DNA of 64,000 bases from assembly GCF_900104185.1 (NCBI RefSeq), contig NZ_FNIZ01000014.1:42570-106569 (forward strand), read 5' to 3'. Each line of letters opens with the position of its first letter. The stretch's first letter is position 1. Of the stretch, positions 45,461-54,127 are shown piece after piece. Below the pieces are notes generated by a model, which was not told the DNA's origin, did not search any database, and was given only the letters and a program-made list of their open reading frames with translations. The translations under genes were made by a program, and so were the position numbers. The stretch comes from Halobacillus aidingensis (GTDB lineage: Bacteria; Bacillota; Bacilli; Bacillales; Halobacillaceae).

Positions 45461-45493
45461 AAAAAAAAGAGCCTTTCTGAAAAGGCTCTTTTT
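45461..45493. terminator. Orphan bidirectional terminator
   Basis: AAAAGAGCCTTT/AAAGGCTCTTTTT stem in a divergent gap. No gene on either strand ends beside it; the nearest feature is repeat R5. A second weak hairpin (ATCAAGCAA/TTGCTTGAT) lies at 45517-45555. Confidence 0.75.
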
Positions 45494-45706
45494 CACCACT
45501 TTTTACCCACTTGAGAGATCAAGCAAGGATGGAAGATATGTACCTTTGCTTGATGGATTCATTATACATAAATATCTGAAAAATGTAAATAATCTGACTT
45601 GTAACTTGAAGAAAATTGTCAAAAAGAGCGGGCTTCTGGTGATTGTTCAAAAGATTCTTGATACAATGAAAGGGCATGCAATGATTTGAGCAAAGGGAGG
45701 ATATTC

Positions 45707-47098
45707 ATGGATTATCGCATTGAGAAAGATACCATAGGAGAAATCAAAGTACCGAGCGAAAAGTTTTGGGGAGCTCAAACACAGAGAAGTAAACAAAATT
45801 TCCCCATCGGTGATGAAAAAATGCCGAAAGAAGTTGTTGAGGGCTTTGCTATTCTTAAAAAAAGCGCGGCAAAAGCAAATGCAGCACTTGGTTTGCTTGA
45901 AGAGGAAAAAGCAGACGCTATAGCTTATGCGGCGGATCTCATTATTGCCGGAGAACTTGACGAGCATTTCCCTCTTGTCGTCTGGCAGACGGGAAGCGGG
46001 ACGCAATCCAATATGAACGTGAATGAAGTTATCGCTTACGTCGGTTCACAATGGCTGGAAGATAAAGGAAGTGAAACGCGCCTCCACCCGAATGATGATG
46101 TAAATAAATCTCAAAGTTCGAATGATACTTATCCGACAGCCATGCATATTGCATCTGTCAGAAAGATTGAGGATGTCGTTCTTCCAGCCTTGATCCAATT
46201 TAAACATACATTACAAGAAAAAATGGAAGCGTTTAACGATATTGTTAAAATTGGCCGTACTCACTTACAGGATGCCACTCCCTTGACACTCGGTCAGGAA
46301 ATCAGCGGTTGGCATCGCATGCTTGAAAAAACGGAAAAAATGCTGATAGAAAGTACGGAATATGTAAAAGAGCTTGCGATTGGTGGAACAGCTGTAGGTA
46401 CGGGATTGAATGCTCATGAAGATTTTTCTGAACAAGTTGTGGCTCAAATTAACGAGGCGACAGGAAAAGGCTTTATTTCCGCACCGAATAAGTTCCATGC
46501 GCTTACCTCGCATGACGAACTTGTTCACACGCATGGTGCTTTGAAAGCCTTGGCTGCCGATCTGATGAAAATAGCCAATGATGTAAGGTGGCTTGCAAGT
46601 GGCCCGCGTTGTGGCATTGGAGAAATAACGATTCCAGCAAATGAACCGGGAAGTTCCATTATGCCGGGTAAAGTGAACCCGACACAAAGCGAAGCGGTAA
46701 CGATGGTTGCGGCTCAGGTCATGGGGAACGACGCTACGATCGGTTTTGCAGCTAGTCAGGGGAACTTTGAGCTGAACGTATTCAAACCAGTAATCGCTTA
46801 TAATTTCTTGCAGTCTGCACAACTTCTTGCGGACAGCATCGTTTCTTTCGATGAACGTTGTGTGAGCGGATTGGAGCCGAATCATGAACAAATTGAAAAA
46901 TACTTACGTGATTCCTTAATGCTTGTGACAGCTCTAAACCCTCATATTGGATATGAAAATGCAGCGAAAATCGCAAAAACAGCTTTTGAAAAAGATCAGA
47001 CATTGAAAGAAACAGCGGTTGAGCTAGGTATTCTTACCGAAGATCAATTTGAAGAATATGTTGATCCTAAAGCGATGACGAAGCCAAACGCGAAATGA
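45707..47098 (+). CDS. fumC: Fumarate hydratase class II
   Basis: A 463-residue fumarase of the aspartase/fumarase superfamily (citG of B. subtilis), converting fumarate to malate in the TCA cycle. The signature [11 protein letters not shown] is at about 314-324, with [11 protein letters not shown] and [16 protein letters not shown] upstream. It is the oxygen-stable iron-free class. ATG 45707 has AAAGGGAGG seven bases upstream; a TTG at 45686 is in frame. Monocistronic in this window. Confidence 0.96.
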   Translation: MDYRIEKDTIGEIKVPSEKFWGAQTQRSKQNFPIGDEKMPKEVVEGFAILKKSAAKANAALGLLEEEKADAIAYAADLIIAGELDEHFPLVVWQTGSGTQSNMNVNEVIAYVGSQWLEDKGSETRLHPNDDVNKSQSSNDTYPTAMHIASVRKIEDVVLPALIQFKHTLQEKMEAFNDIVKIGRTHLQDATPLTLGQEISGWHRMLEKTEKMLIESTEYVKELAIGGTAVGTGLNAHEDFSEQVVAQINEATGKGFISAPNKFHALTSHDELVHTHGALKALAADLMKIANDVRWLASGPRCGIGEITIPANEPGSSIMPGKVNPTQSEAVTMVAAQVMGNDATIGFAASQGNFELNVFKPVIAYNFLQSAQLLADSIVSFDERCVSGLEPNHEQIEKYLRDSLMLVTALNPHIGYENAAKIAKTAFEKDQTLKETAVELGILTEDQFEEYVDPKAMTKPNAK

Positions 47099-47163
47099 TT
47101 TTGTTGTTAGCCATGTTTATTAGCCTGGTATAAATTTCTCCAGTAATTACCACCTGTTTTTTT

Positions 47164-47194
47164 GACATAAAAACAACCAGACCGACCCATACTA
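47164..47194 (+). promoter_or_regulatory. Sigma-G-like promoter of the SASP gene
   Basis: CATACTA (47188-47194) fits the -10 element used by sigma-G, with GACATA 18 bases upstream as a weaker -35. The position suits a forespore-expressed SASP gene. Confidence 0.55.
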
Positions 47195-47222
47195 CGATTA
47201 CACAAGACAGGAGGTGAGACAC

Positions 47223-47429
47223 ATGGCTAACAACAACAGTTCAAACGAGTTGGTTGTACCTGGTGTACAACAAGCTCTAGACCAAATGAAATACGAAATC
47301 GCACAAGAATTTGGCGTACAACTTGGTGCTGACTCTACATCCCGTGCTAACGGTTCTGTAGGTGGTGAGATCACTAAGCGTCTTGTCCAAATGGCTGAGC
47401 AACAGTTCGGTGGACAACAATACAAATAA
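47223..47429 (+). CDS. Alpha/beta-type small acid-soluble spore protein
   Basis: A 68-residue SASP with the conserved [14 protein letters not shown] and [20 protein letters not shown] segments and the germination-protease cleavage region around EIAQEFG. These proteins coat spore DNA and protect it from UV and heat, and are degraded on germination. ATG 47223 follows AGGAGGTGA. A terminator follows the stop. It is a strong sign of a spore former. Confidence 0.96.
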   Translation: MANNNSSNELVVPGVQQALDQMKYEIAQEFGVQLGADSTSRANGSVGGEITKRLVQMAEQQFGGQQYK

Positions 47430-47444
47430 ATACTTGTGACGAAG

Positions 47445-47476
47445 GAGGAAGGGTGCGCCCTTCCTCTTTATTTTTT
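47445..47476 (+). terminator. Intrinsic terminator
   Basis: GAGGAAGGG/CCCTTCCTC stem and T-rich run after the SASP gene. Confidence 0.85.
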
Positions 47477-47548
47477 GGATGTCTTGAAGCATTCATACGT
47501 TGCACGAAGATTGAATTCTTTAGATCGTTTTGAAAGAAGTGGCGAGCG

Positions 47549-47785
47549 ATGCAAGAATGTGGTGTATGCAATGGGTGGGCACCCTCTGAGAGAACCTGCC
47601 CCAAATGCGAAGGAACAATGCGAGATCAAGGACGTGTCACGGATTTCTTGGATGATTACAGTCCTTATCTTGATCAGAAATATACAGATCTCGTTGATGG
47701 TGATTTGAATTCATCCATTACTGAGGAATGCGTCCATTTATTTGTTTGTGAAGATTGTGGTTTGAATGATATTCAAGCCACATAA
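47549..47785 (+). CDS. Small zinc-ribbon-like protein
   Basis: A 78-residue protein with CGVCNGW, CPKCEG and a C-terminal CEDCGL, six cysteines in three CxxC pairs that probably bind one or two zinc ions. The middle is acidic. I do not recognise a family. GAAAGAAGTGGCGAG precedes the ATG. It is closed by a strong terminator shared with msmX. Confidence 0.65.
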   Translation: MQECGVCNGWAPSERTCPKCEGTMRDQGRVTDFLDDYSPYLDQKYTDLVDGDLNSSITEECVHLFVCEDCGLNDIQAT

Positions 47786-47816
47786 AAAAACGCAGCCCAC
47801 AAGGCTGCGTTTTTCA
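47784..47816. terminator. Bidirectional terminator
   Basis: AAACGCAGCC/GGCTGCGTTT stem between converging genes. Confidence 0.88.
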
Positions 47817-47820
47817 TCTA

Positions 47821-48918
47821 TTAGCGGATACGTAATTCAGAGTCTTTATCAAAGAAGTGAACTTTGTTCATATCGATTGCCAACGTAATCTGATCTCCAC
47901 CATTAATATCTGAACGAGAGTCTACACGAGCGATAAAGTCCTGATCATTCAGTTTGGAATATAAGTAAGACTCAGATCCCATCAATTCTGCTACTTCAAT
48001 GTCTGCAGTGATCTTCTTATCCTGGTTTGCATCAATAAATACAGGCTCATCATGCATATCTTCCGGTCTTACACCAAGAATCACTTCTTTACCGATATAG
48101 TTTTGTTCACGAAGAGGTTTCATTTTCCCTTCAGGAACAGCGATTTTGACCTCGCCCAGCTCGATGTGGCCGTCGGCAAGTTTTCCATTCAGGAAGTTCA
48201 TCGCCGGAGAACCGATAAAGCCGCCGACAAAAACATTTTCAGGTTTGTCATAAACATCTTTTGGTGCACCTACTTGTTGAATGACGCCGTCTTTCATAAC
48301 AACAAGTCGTGTTGCCATCGTCATCGCCTCTGTCTGGTCGTGCGTGACGTAGATGGTCGTCGTTTGAAGACGTTGGTGCAATTTCTGAATTTCTGCACGC
48401 ATCTGAACACGAAGCTTTGCATCAAGGTTGGAAAGTGGCTCGTCCATCAAGAATACTTTCGCATCTCGGACAATCGCACGACCAAGAGCAACACGCTGTC
48501 TTTGACCACCTGACAGCGCTTTTGGTTTACGATCAAGTAAAGCCTCAAGGCCAAGGATTTGCGCCGCATTATTTACACGTTTCTCAATTTCGCTTTTATC
48601 CATTTTGCGAAGTTTGAGGCCAAACGCCATATTATCATATACGTTCATGTGCGGGTACAAAGCGTAGTTTTGGAAAACCATCGCGATGTCTCGGTCTTTT
48701 GGTGCTACGTCATTCATGCGTTTTTCATCAATCATGAAATCGCCGTTTGTAATTTCTTCAAGTCCTGCAATCATACGAAGTGTCGTAGATTTACCGCAAC
48801 CGGATGGACCGACGAATACGATAAACTCTTTATCCTTGATGTGTAAGTTGAAATCATCCACCGCTTTTACACTTTTATCATATACTTTATCAATATTGTT
48901 CAGTTTTATTTCAGCCAT
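47821..48918 (-). CDS. msmX: Shared sugar ABC importer ATPase, MsmX
   Basis: A 365-residue ABC ATPase of the MalK/UgpC type. Walker A is GPSGCGKST (about 37-45), the signature LSGGQRQR, Walker B FLMDEPLSNLD, and a C-terminal regulatory OB domain (from about 235). In B. subtilis MsmX energises several oligosaccharide importers that lack their own ATPase, which fits its isolation from permease genes here. ATG 48918 follows GGGGGAT. A 15-bp inverted repeat lies about 80-120 bases upstream. Confidence 0.92.
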   Translation of the reverse strand: MAEIKLNNIDKVYDKSVKAVDDFNLHIKDKEFIVFVGPSGCGKSTTLRMIAGLEEITNGDFMIDEKRMNDVAPKDRDIAMVFQNYALYPHMNVYDNMAFGLKLRKMDKSEIEKRVNNAAQILGLEALLDRKPKALSGGQRQRVALGRAIVRDAKVFLMDEPLSNLDAKLRVQMRAEIQKLHQRLQTTTIYVTHDQTEAMTMATRLVVMKDGVIQQVGAPKDVYDKPENVFVGGFIGSPAMNFLNGKLADGHIELGEVKIAVPEGKMKPLREQNYIGKEVILGVRPEDMHDEPVFIDANQDKKITADIEVAELMGSESYLYSKLNDQDFIARVDSRSDINGGDQITLAIDMNKVHFFDKDSELRIR

Positions 48919-48990
48919 TTTATATCCCCCTAGTAATTTGAAATCGCTTTCTTGATTGATTACAGTGTATCGAAGTTTCTGAAAACGGTA

Positions 48991-49039
48991 AATGGACAAA
49001 GTGCACAAAGCTTGGAAGGGTATGTTTGTGCACTTTGTC
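48991..49039. promoter_or_regulatory. Inverted repeat and shared motif upstream of msmX
   Basis: The arms at 48995-49009 and 49025-49039 form a perfect 15-bp inverted repeat (ACAAAGTGCACAAA core). No T run follows on the minus strand, so it is not a terminator. The left side AATGGACAAAGTGCACAAAG is repeated with few changes at 49983-50013, upstream of the regulator gene. Probably a binding site. Confidence 0.6.
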
Positions 49040-49044
49040 GATTG

Positions 49045-49938
49045 TCAGTATTCCATGTGTAATAATGCGAGATAAGTAATGACCGCGCCCTGAAATTGTT
49101 TAATATCAAGCCCCGTTTTTTCCACAAATTTGTCCACTCGGTATTGGAGACTGTTTCTATGCATATACAGTTTTTTAGCAGCTAGAGATGTATTAGAACC
49201 CGATTCCAGGAAGATCCGGATGGTCTGCAATAATTCCTTGTCCTTTTCGATGTCCTTAAAGATGGATCTACGAATATGTTCCCATTCTTCTTCTGGAAGT
49301 GCGTCTATATATAAATAGGGGATAATATCCATATAGGTAATAATTGAACCTAGTTTATGTTCTTTGGCTATTCTTGCTCCGTGCTGTGCCCATTTCAATA
49401 TTTTTGAGGCATCCTCCTGTGTCGAAGTGAATTCACTAATAAATAAATGGATATCTGTATAAAAATCACTGCTTAATACGTCTGTCATGCCTTCAAATTC
49501 CATGATTTCCTGATCTTTAGATGATATTTCCTCTATGATGAACCCCTCACGATCCGATGTCCATAAGAGAGGCATTTCTTGAGGGAATAGGGATTGAAGT
49601 GCTTCCTTTACAATATCTTTCTCTGCTTCAGCATCTTCAATGGAAAAGAGAACAAACCGAAAGGATACCGGCCACACCATATCTTGAGTCTTCTCATTTT
49701 TATAAAGAAATGATGACCATCGCTTCTCCCTTTCCGTCATGGTGGATTCTTCTGAGCTTAAAGGTTTGAGGAATATAGAGAGCAATTCAGAAGATTGCTG
49801 ATCAAGTTCATCTTTTTTAATTCCTACGATTTCTGCATTTTCGGTTTGGAACCATTTGTATTCCGTATGATTGTCAAACCCTAGTTTATTTATCGTGATT
49901 GAAGGGTATAATCGTTTAAGTTGGTCTACAACTGACAT
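49045..49938 (-). CDS. PucR/CdaR-type transcriptional regulator
   Basis: A 297-residue regulator. The C-terminal helix-turn-helix of the PucR/CdaR type is clear (TSLAAKKLYMHRNSLQYRVD, about 252-271). The rest is a GGDEF-like degenerate or unknown sensing region. In B. subtilis msmX lies next to the similar gene yxkF, so this is probably its counterpart and may control msmX. AGGAAGAGATTC is upstream of the ATG. The ligand is unknown. Confidence 0.82.
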   Translation of the reverse strand: MSVVDQLKRLYPSITINKLGFDNHTEYKWFQTENAEIVGIKKDELDQQSSELLSIFLKPLSSEESTMTEREKRWSSFLYKNEKTQDMVWPVSFRFVLFSIEDAEAEKDIVKEALQSLFPQEMPLLWTSDREGFIIEEISSKDQEIMEFEGMTDVLSSDFYTDIHLFISEFTSTQEDASKILKWAQHGARIAKEHKLGSIITYMDIIPYLYIDALPEEEWEHIRRSIFKDIEKDKELLQTIRIFLESGSNTSLAAKKLYMHRNSLQYRVDKFVEKTGLDIKQFQGAVITYLALLHMEY

Positions 49939-49982
49939 GAATCTCTTCCTTTTTGGTTGGATATTTACTATTATAGTAATAC

Positions 49983-50013
49983 AATGGACAAAATCCGCAA
50001 AGCGTTGAAGGTA
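49983..50013. promoter_or_regulatory. Second copy of the msmX-upstream motif
   Basis: AATGGACAAAATCCGCAAAG and GTTGAAGGTAT repeat the msmX-upstream sequence with a few changes and short gaps. It lies 45 bases before the regulator start and about 36 before the CstR-like gene, so it could affect either. Confidence 0.55.
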
Positions 50014-50048
50014 TAAAACTTTGTACCTGAAGAGAGGAGGAGAAGGAA

Positions 50049-50330
50049 TTGGATCAAGTGAAGGATAAAAGTATTTACGGTCCTGAAACGAAAAACCGTT
50101 TAAAAAGGATTGAAGGTCAAGTTCGTGGTGTCCTCAAGATGATGGATGAAGACAAGGATTGTAAAGATGTTATTACCCAGTTGTCAGCCGCACGTTCTGC
50201 GATGGACCGTGCGATTGGATATATCGTAGCAAAAAATTTAGAAGGCTGTATTCGTGATGCTCATGAGGAAGGCGAATCAGCGGAAGAATTAATTAACGAA
50301 GCTGTACAGATGATTGTTAAAAGCCGGTAA
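50049..50330 (+). CDS. CsoR/CstR-family repressor, CstR-like
   Basis: A 93-residue all-helical DNA-binding repressor. The two sensing cysteines are C38 (KDCKDVITQ) and C67 (NLEGC). The histidine that copper-sensing CsoR proteins have four residues before the second cysteine is N63 here, as in the persulfide sensor CstR of Staphylococcus aureus. It is therefore more likely a sulfide/persulfide sensor than a copper sensor. No sulfide genes are adjacent. Start TTG 50049 after GAGGAGGAGAAGG. Confidence 0.85.
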   Translation: MDQVKDKSIYGPETKNRLKRIEGQVRGVLKMMDEDKDCKDVITQLSAARSAMDRAIGYIVAKNLEGCIRDAHEEGESAEELINEAVQMIVKSR

Positions 50331-50335
50331 TGAAG

Positions 50336-50390
50336 AAAGCTGTCACCTGTTGCATCTGATGAAAGGCAAACAGGAGACAGCTTTTTCTTT
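50336..50390. terminator. Bidirectional terminator
   Basis: AAAGCTGTCACCTGT with ACAGGAGACAGCTTTTT; it abuts the 3' end of the converging small gene. Confidence 0.75.
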
Positions 50391-50558
50391 TCATTTTTCC
50401 TCTTTTTGCTCAGGAATTTCGTGAGTTTCTCCGATTTGCTCATGCCCGTAGACAGGTTTAATCGTGCCACCTGCCATACCCTCATTGATCATCCGATCGA
50501 CGTCAAGCTCGAATTTACCCTTTCCTTCAGGTGCTACATGTTTTTTATGCTTATCCAT
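50391..50558 (-). CDS. Small hypothetical protein
   Basis: A 55-residue polar protein (MDKHKKHVAPEGKGKFELDV) with no cysteines or membrane segment. Its ATG 50558 is seven bases after GGAGGAGGTG, a very strong site, which supports expression. The frame extends seven residues further without a better start. I do not recognise a family. It diverges from the ferritin-like gene. Confidence 0.68.
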   Translation of the reverse strand: MDKHKKHVAPEGKGKFELDVDRMINEGMAGGTIKPVYGHEQIGETHEIPEQKEEK

Positions 50559-50667
50559 ATGTTCACCTCCTCCTTTCATTTTGCCCTGATTCCGAAATTC
50601 AATGAACCAACACGGAGCATTAACTTGTCCTTCCCCTTCATATTCTTGTAGTAAGGGAGGAGATCAA

Positions 50668-51078
50668 ATGCAGGGCTATCGTGAGTCCTTTATCCAAAGG
50701 CTGCAAAGGTCAATTGAAGAAGAGTGGAAGGATCATGATTTTTACAGCCGACTAAAAGGGGATACAAGTAACCGTTTATTCAGGGACTATATTAAGCATG
50801 CGGAAGATGATGAATTGAAACATTATCAAATGTTTCAACACCTTCACTTTCAGTTGACAGGAAAGTATCATGATTTTGAACCCGAAATGATCAGCTACCG
50901 GTCTTTCGAGAATGGTGTGATCAGGGCTCAACAAGATGAATTTAAAGCGGCCGAGATGTACAGGGAGATGCTGTTTATGATTCCTACGCCCGTCGCTTAT
51001 CAAGCGTTATTTACAGCTATGACTGATGAGATGGAGCATGCGACTCGGTTCGGTACCATTTATGGGAGATTAAAATAA
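50668..51078 (+). CDS. Ferritin-like domain protein
   Basis: A 136-residue four-helix protein of the ferritin-like superfamily. Possible iron ligands are spread over helices as EEEWKDHDFY, HAEDDELKHYQMF, QDEFKAAEMY and DEMEHATRF, the E...ExxH pattern of diiron carboxylate proteins. The role may be iron or oxidative-stress related but is not shown. ATG 50668 follows AAGGGAGGAG; the longer open frame upstream has no site. Confidence 0.82.
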   Translation: MQGYRESFIQRLQRSIEEEWKDHDFYSRLKGDTSNRLFRDYIKHAEDDELKHYQMFQHLHFQLTGKYHDFEPEMISYRSFENGVIRAQQDEFKAAEMYREMLFMIPTPVAYQALFTAMTDEMEHATRFGTIYGRLK

Positions 51079-51193
51079 TTCCAGTTTGAAGGCCATGTCT
51101 ACACAAGGCCTTTTTTGTTTGGTGTTTTACCGTTGGCACTTGGCTTTTATATGGATTATACTTGGTACACCATGTGTAGAAAGAGGTTGGAAC

Positions 51194-52330
51194 ATGAATC
51201 CTGTTTTATTAATTTTAATGATGATCGGAATCGGGGCCCTGATCGGAGGGCTTACGAATTCATTAGCCATAAAAATGCTATTCCGTCCATACCGAGCCAT
51301 TCATATCGGTAACTACCGTCTTCCTTTCACCCCGGGACTGATTCCTAAACGACAAAAGGAATTAGCCCAGCAATTAGGGAAAATGGTTGTGAACCATCTA
51401 TTAACTCCAGAAGGCATCCGACGAAAACTCACCCATTCAACTTTTAAGACTCAGATGACCACGTGGGCGAAAGATGAAGTTCACACGATGCTCAAAAAAG
51501 AAGACACGTTAAAAGAAGTACTTGAAAAATTTCATATTGAAGTAACGTCCACATCCATTCACAAGCATGTTTCCCATTGGGTGGAACATCGTTATGATTC
51601 GGTTATGAACGAATATCGTGAAAAAACGATCGAGGAGTTGTTAACACCCGCGTTGCGAGAAAGGGCAGACCATGGGGTGGATCAAGCCGCTGCTCATATC
51701 CAGGCAAGTATAGAAGCTTATTTCCGGAGTTCGGAAGGAAAAGAGAAAGTGGCAGCACTGATCGATAACTATCTGGATAATCAAGGGTTTTTCGGTAATA
51801 TGATTTCATCTTTTATGGGTCCCGATGGGCTCACGGAACGTATTTACCCACTGATTCTTAAATATGTATCTGATAGAGAGATGAAGGATTGGTTGGAAAC
51901 GATGTTGCATGCAGAGAAGGATAAACTTTTAACCAAGCGAGTGGCTTGGTTTGAAGACTATATCGGGCGTGAAACCATAGGCTCAAAGCTTGGAGAAGCC
52001 GTTGCCCATACCTTGCCAGTAGATCAATGGATGGCGAAAACGGTGGAGGAATGGACAAGTCCTTATGAAGAAAAGATTCTAGATACTTTCGTTCCGGCAG
52101 CCGTTGATCAAATCAGTGAATTGTTATCATCCAAGGTGGAGAGCATGATGACACAGTTACGTTTATCTGAAATTGTTCAGGAGGAAGTCGAAGCTTTCCA
52201 AGTTGACCGTCTTGAAGAAATGGTCCTCGGCATTTCCAGGAGGGAATTTAAAATGATAACCTACCTGGGTGCGTTACTAGGAGGAATGATCGGCTTGCTG
52301 CAAGCCACTATTGTGCTATTTTTCGGATAA
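51194..52330 (+). CDS. yheB: DUF445 membrane protein, YheB
   Basis: A 378-residue DUF445 protein matching YheB. An N-terminal helix (VLLILMMIGIGALIGGLTNS) is followed by a long charged region and ends in a hydrophobic tail (ITYLGALLGGMIGLLQATIV), so both ends are membrane-anchored. Function unknown. ATG 51194 is preceded by GAGG; a longer frame to 51086 is less likely. The order yheB then yheA matches B. subtilis. Confidence 0.88.
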   Translation: MNPVLLILMMIGIGALIGGLTNSLAIKMLFRPYRAIHIGNYRLPFTPGLIPKRQKELAQQLGKMVVNHLLTPEGIRRKLTHSTFKTQMTTWAKDEVHTMLKKEDTLKEVLEKFHIEVTSTSIHKHVSHWVEHRYDSVMNEYREKTIEELLTPALRERADHGVDQAAAHIQASIEAYFRSSEGKEKVAALIDNYLDNQGFFGNMISSFMGPDGLTERIYPLILKYVSDREMKDWLETMLHAEKDKLLTKRVAWFEDYIGRETIGSKLGEAVAHTLPVDQWMAKTVEEWTSPYEEKILDTFVPAAVDQISELLSSKVESMMTQLRLSEIVQEEVEAFQVDRLEEMVLGISRREFKMITYLGALLGGMIGLLQATIVLFFG

Positions 52331-52414
52331 TAGTGTATTCCTATACAGACGTATAGGAGTTTGTTATAGTGGGGAAGGAGTGTCAGAACGAAAATTTAGG
52401 AGGTACTTATTTTT

Positions 52415-52774
52415 ATGGCAAATCTATATGATTACGCGTATGATCTAGAAAAAGCAATCCGTAACAGTGAGGAATTCAACGGATTGAAAGAAGCATATGA
52501 AGCAGTTATGAACGACGAAGCTGCTAAAAAAATGTTTGACGATTTCCGTCAAACACAAATCACGCTTCAACAAAAGCAGATGCAGGGAGAAGAAATTTCT
52601 GAGGAAGAAGTAGAACAGGCTCGTAAAGTCGTTGAGCTTGTACAACAACACCCTCAAATCTCCAAGCTTATGGAAGAAGAGCAACGCTTGAATACAGTCA
52701 TCAACGACATCAGCCGTATCATTACGAAGCCTCTTGAAGAGCTTTACGGCAACCCTGAAGAACCACAACAATAA
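52415..52774 (+). CDS. yheA: YlbF/YmcA-like protein, YheA
   Basis: A 119-residue all-helical protein of the YlbF/YmcA-related UPF0342 group, with EFNGLKEAYEAVMNDEAAKK at about 18-37 and QQKQMQGEEISEEEVEQARK further on. YlbF and YmcA act in biofilm and RNA-maturation complexes in B. subtilis; YheA itself is uncharacterised. AGGAGG lies before the ATG. A strong terminator ends it. Confidence 0.9.
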   Translation: MANLYDYAYDLEKAIRNSEEFNGLKEAYEAVMNDEAAKKMFDDFRQTQITLQQKQMQGEEISEEEVEQARKVVELVQQHPQISKLMEEEQRLNTVINDISRIITKPLEELYGNPEEPQQ

Positions 52775-52784
52775 TAAAGAAATG

Positions 52785-52818
52785 AAAAAGGAGCTGGTGA
52801 ACCAGCTCCTTTTTTTGT
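52785..52818 (+). terminator. Intrinsic terminator
   Basis: AAAAAGGAGCTGGT/ACCAGCTCCTTTTTTT after yheA. Confidence 0.9.
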
Positions 52819-53009
52819 TGTCTGCAATTTGTGGGTTATTTTGCAGGGGAGGATGTCTGGAATCAGGAAGCAGACCATAAGCCGTCTATGTTTCGTGTCT
52901 ACTAGGGCTTTCTCAAAACTGGATTTTTTGTCGTCTCTTGCAGGAAAGTGGGGGCTTTATGACGAAAAGCTAAACCGAGAAGAATTTTTCCAAATATAGG
53001 AGGAAAATT

Positions 53010-53780
53010 ATGAAGCATTTCATTGTAGAGGAAAAGGGAAATGTGGTTCATTTGAAAATTGCCCGAGGAGAAAAATACAATGCATTAAATGCAGAATTAT
53101 TAGCAGAATTCGCAGAAGCAGCTCGTGAAGCGAGGCGGTCGGAGGCACAGGTCGTTCTTCTTTACGGAGAGGGAGATGGATTCTGTGCAGGTGGAGATTT
53201 GAGTATGATGAAAGAGGTGTCTGACAGAGATACCTATGATGAAGTCATGAACAACATCGAGACGATTGTAACAACCTTCTATTCTATGCAGAAAATTGTT
53301 ATATCCGCTTTGCATGGGCCTGTCGTAGGTCTTGGGTTAAGTATCGCATTATCTGCTGATTATGTCATAGCGGAACCTGATGCCAGTTTATCAATGAACT
53401 TCATAGGTATTGGATTGGCTCCAGACGGTGGAGGTCATTTTTGGCTGCAGGAACGTTTAGGAACACACCAGGCTAAACATTTCGCTTGGGAAGGTCAACA
53501 AATGAGAGCGAAAGAAGCTTATGATCATAAACTTGTGGATATTGTCGTCAATGGACCTGTCCGAGAAGAGGCCGCGCGTCTGGCGGAAGAGTGGAGCGGC
53601 CGTCCATTAAAATCCATGATTGCTACAAAAGAAATTTATCATCAACATGGGATGGAACGGTTATCCCACTATTTGGAGAAAGAACGTGAAACCCAATGGA
53701 TGTTACTTCAAACTGATGATCATAAAGAAGGGGTTGAAGCCTTCTTGAATAAACGAAAGCCGGAGTTTCATGGTAAATAA
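53010..53780 (+). CDS. yhaR: Enoyl-CoA hydratase/isomerase family protein, YhaR
   Basis: A 256-residue crotonase-fold protein. The oxyanion hole regions are GDGFCAGGDLSMM and ALHGPVVGLGLSIAL, and GIGLAPDGGGHFWL is where a catalytic glutamate would be, here D/G-rich. So hydratase activity is not certain, as for many YhaR-like proteins. It is probably cytoplasmic and acts on a CoA ester. AGGAGG precedes the ATG. Confidence 0.85.
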   Translation: MKHFIVEEKGNVVHLKIARGEKYNALNAELLAEFAEAAREARRSEAQVVLLYGEGDGFCAGGDLSMMKEVSDRDTYDEVMNNIETIVTTFYSMQKIVISALHGPVVGLGLSIALSADYVIAEPDASLSMNFIGIGLAPDGGGHFWLQERLGTHQAKHFAWEGQQMRAKEAYDHKLVDIVVNGPVREEAARLAEEWSGRPLKSMIATKEIYHQHGMERLSHYLEKERETQWMLLQTDDHKEGVEAFLNKRKPEFHGK

Positions 53781-53781
53781 T

Positions 53782-53815
53782 AAAAAGTCGCGCCGAAGAG
53801 CGCGACTTTTTATAG
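53782..53815. terminator. Bidirectional terminator
   Basis: AAAAAGTCGCGC/GCGCGACTTTTT between converging genes. Confidence 0.88.
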
Positions 53816-53834
53816 TTTTAAATTGTTTGTGGTG

Positions 53835-54020
53835 TTATCTGTGGAACAAAACCAAATGTCCTTCAGGTGCAGCACAGCGATGGGTGTGATTGCTGTACCC
53901 TTTCTCTTCCAGCTTCTCTGACCCTAATTTTTTTGCCTGGTCATCATTTTCTGCTTGAAAGGTTTCATCGAGGACATTGGTACCATCTTTCTCGAATACA
54001 GTTAAGTAGTATGTCTTCAT
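53835..54020 (-). CDS. YhzD-like small protein
   Basis: A 61-residue protein (MKTYYLTVFEKDGTNVLDET, then the C-terminal HTHRCAAPEGHLVLFHR). It resembles the small YhzD family found beside yhaR in Bacillus; function unknown. ATG 54020 is preceded by AAGGAGG. The open frame continues upstream into repeat-flanking sequence but has no better start. Confidence 0.75.
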   Translation of the reverse strand: MKTYYLTVFEKDGTNVLDETFQAENDDQAKKLGSEKLEEKGYSNHTHRCAAPEGHLVLFHR

Positions 54021-54127
54021 TGTTGTGCCTCCTTGAATGAATAGGTATTCATTATTTACTTTTGTCATACAACGTCGATATTCCTGCTTGACCAGCAAAT
54101 TTCCATCAAAAAATTTCCCATCACATT

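Noticed and set aside
46265..46891. 208-codon minus-strand frame
   Set aside because: Antisense shadow of fumC.
48995..49039. Terminator between the PucR-type gene and msmX
   Set aside because: The stem is perfect but the loop is 15 bases and no T run follows on the minus strand.
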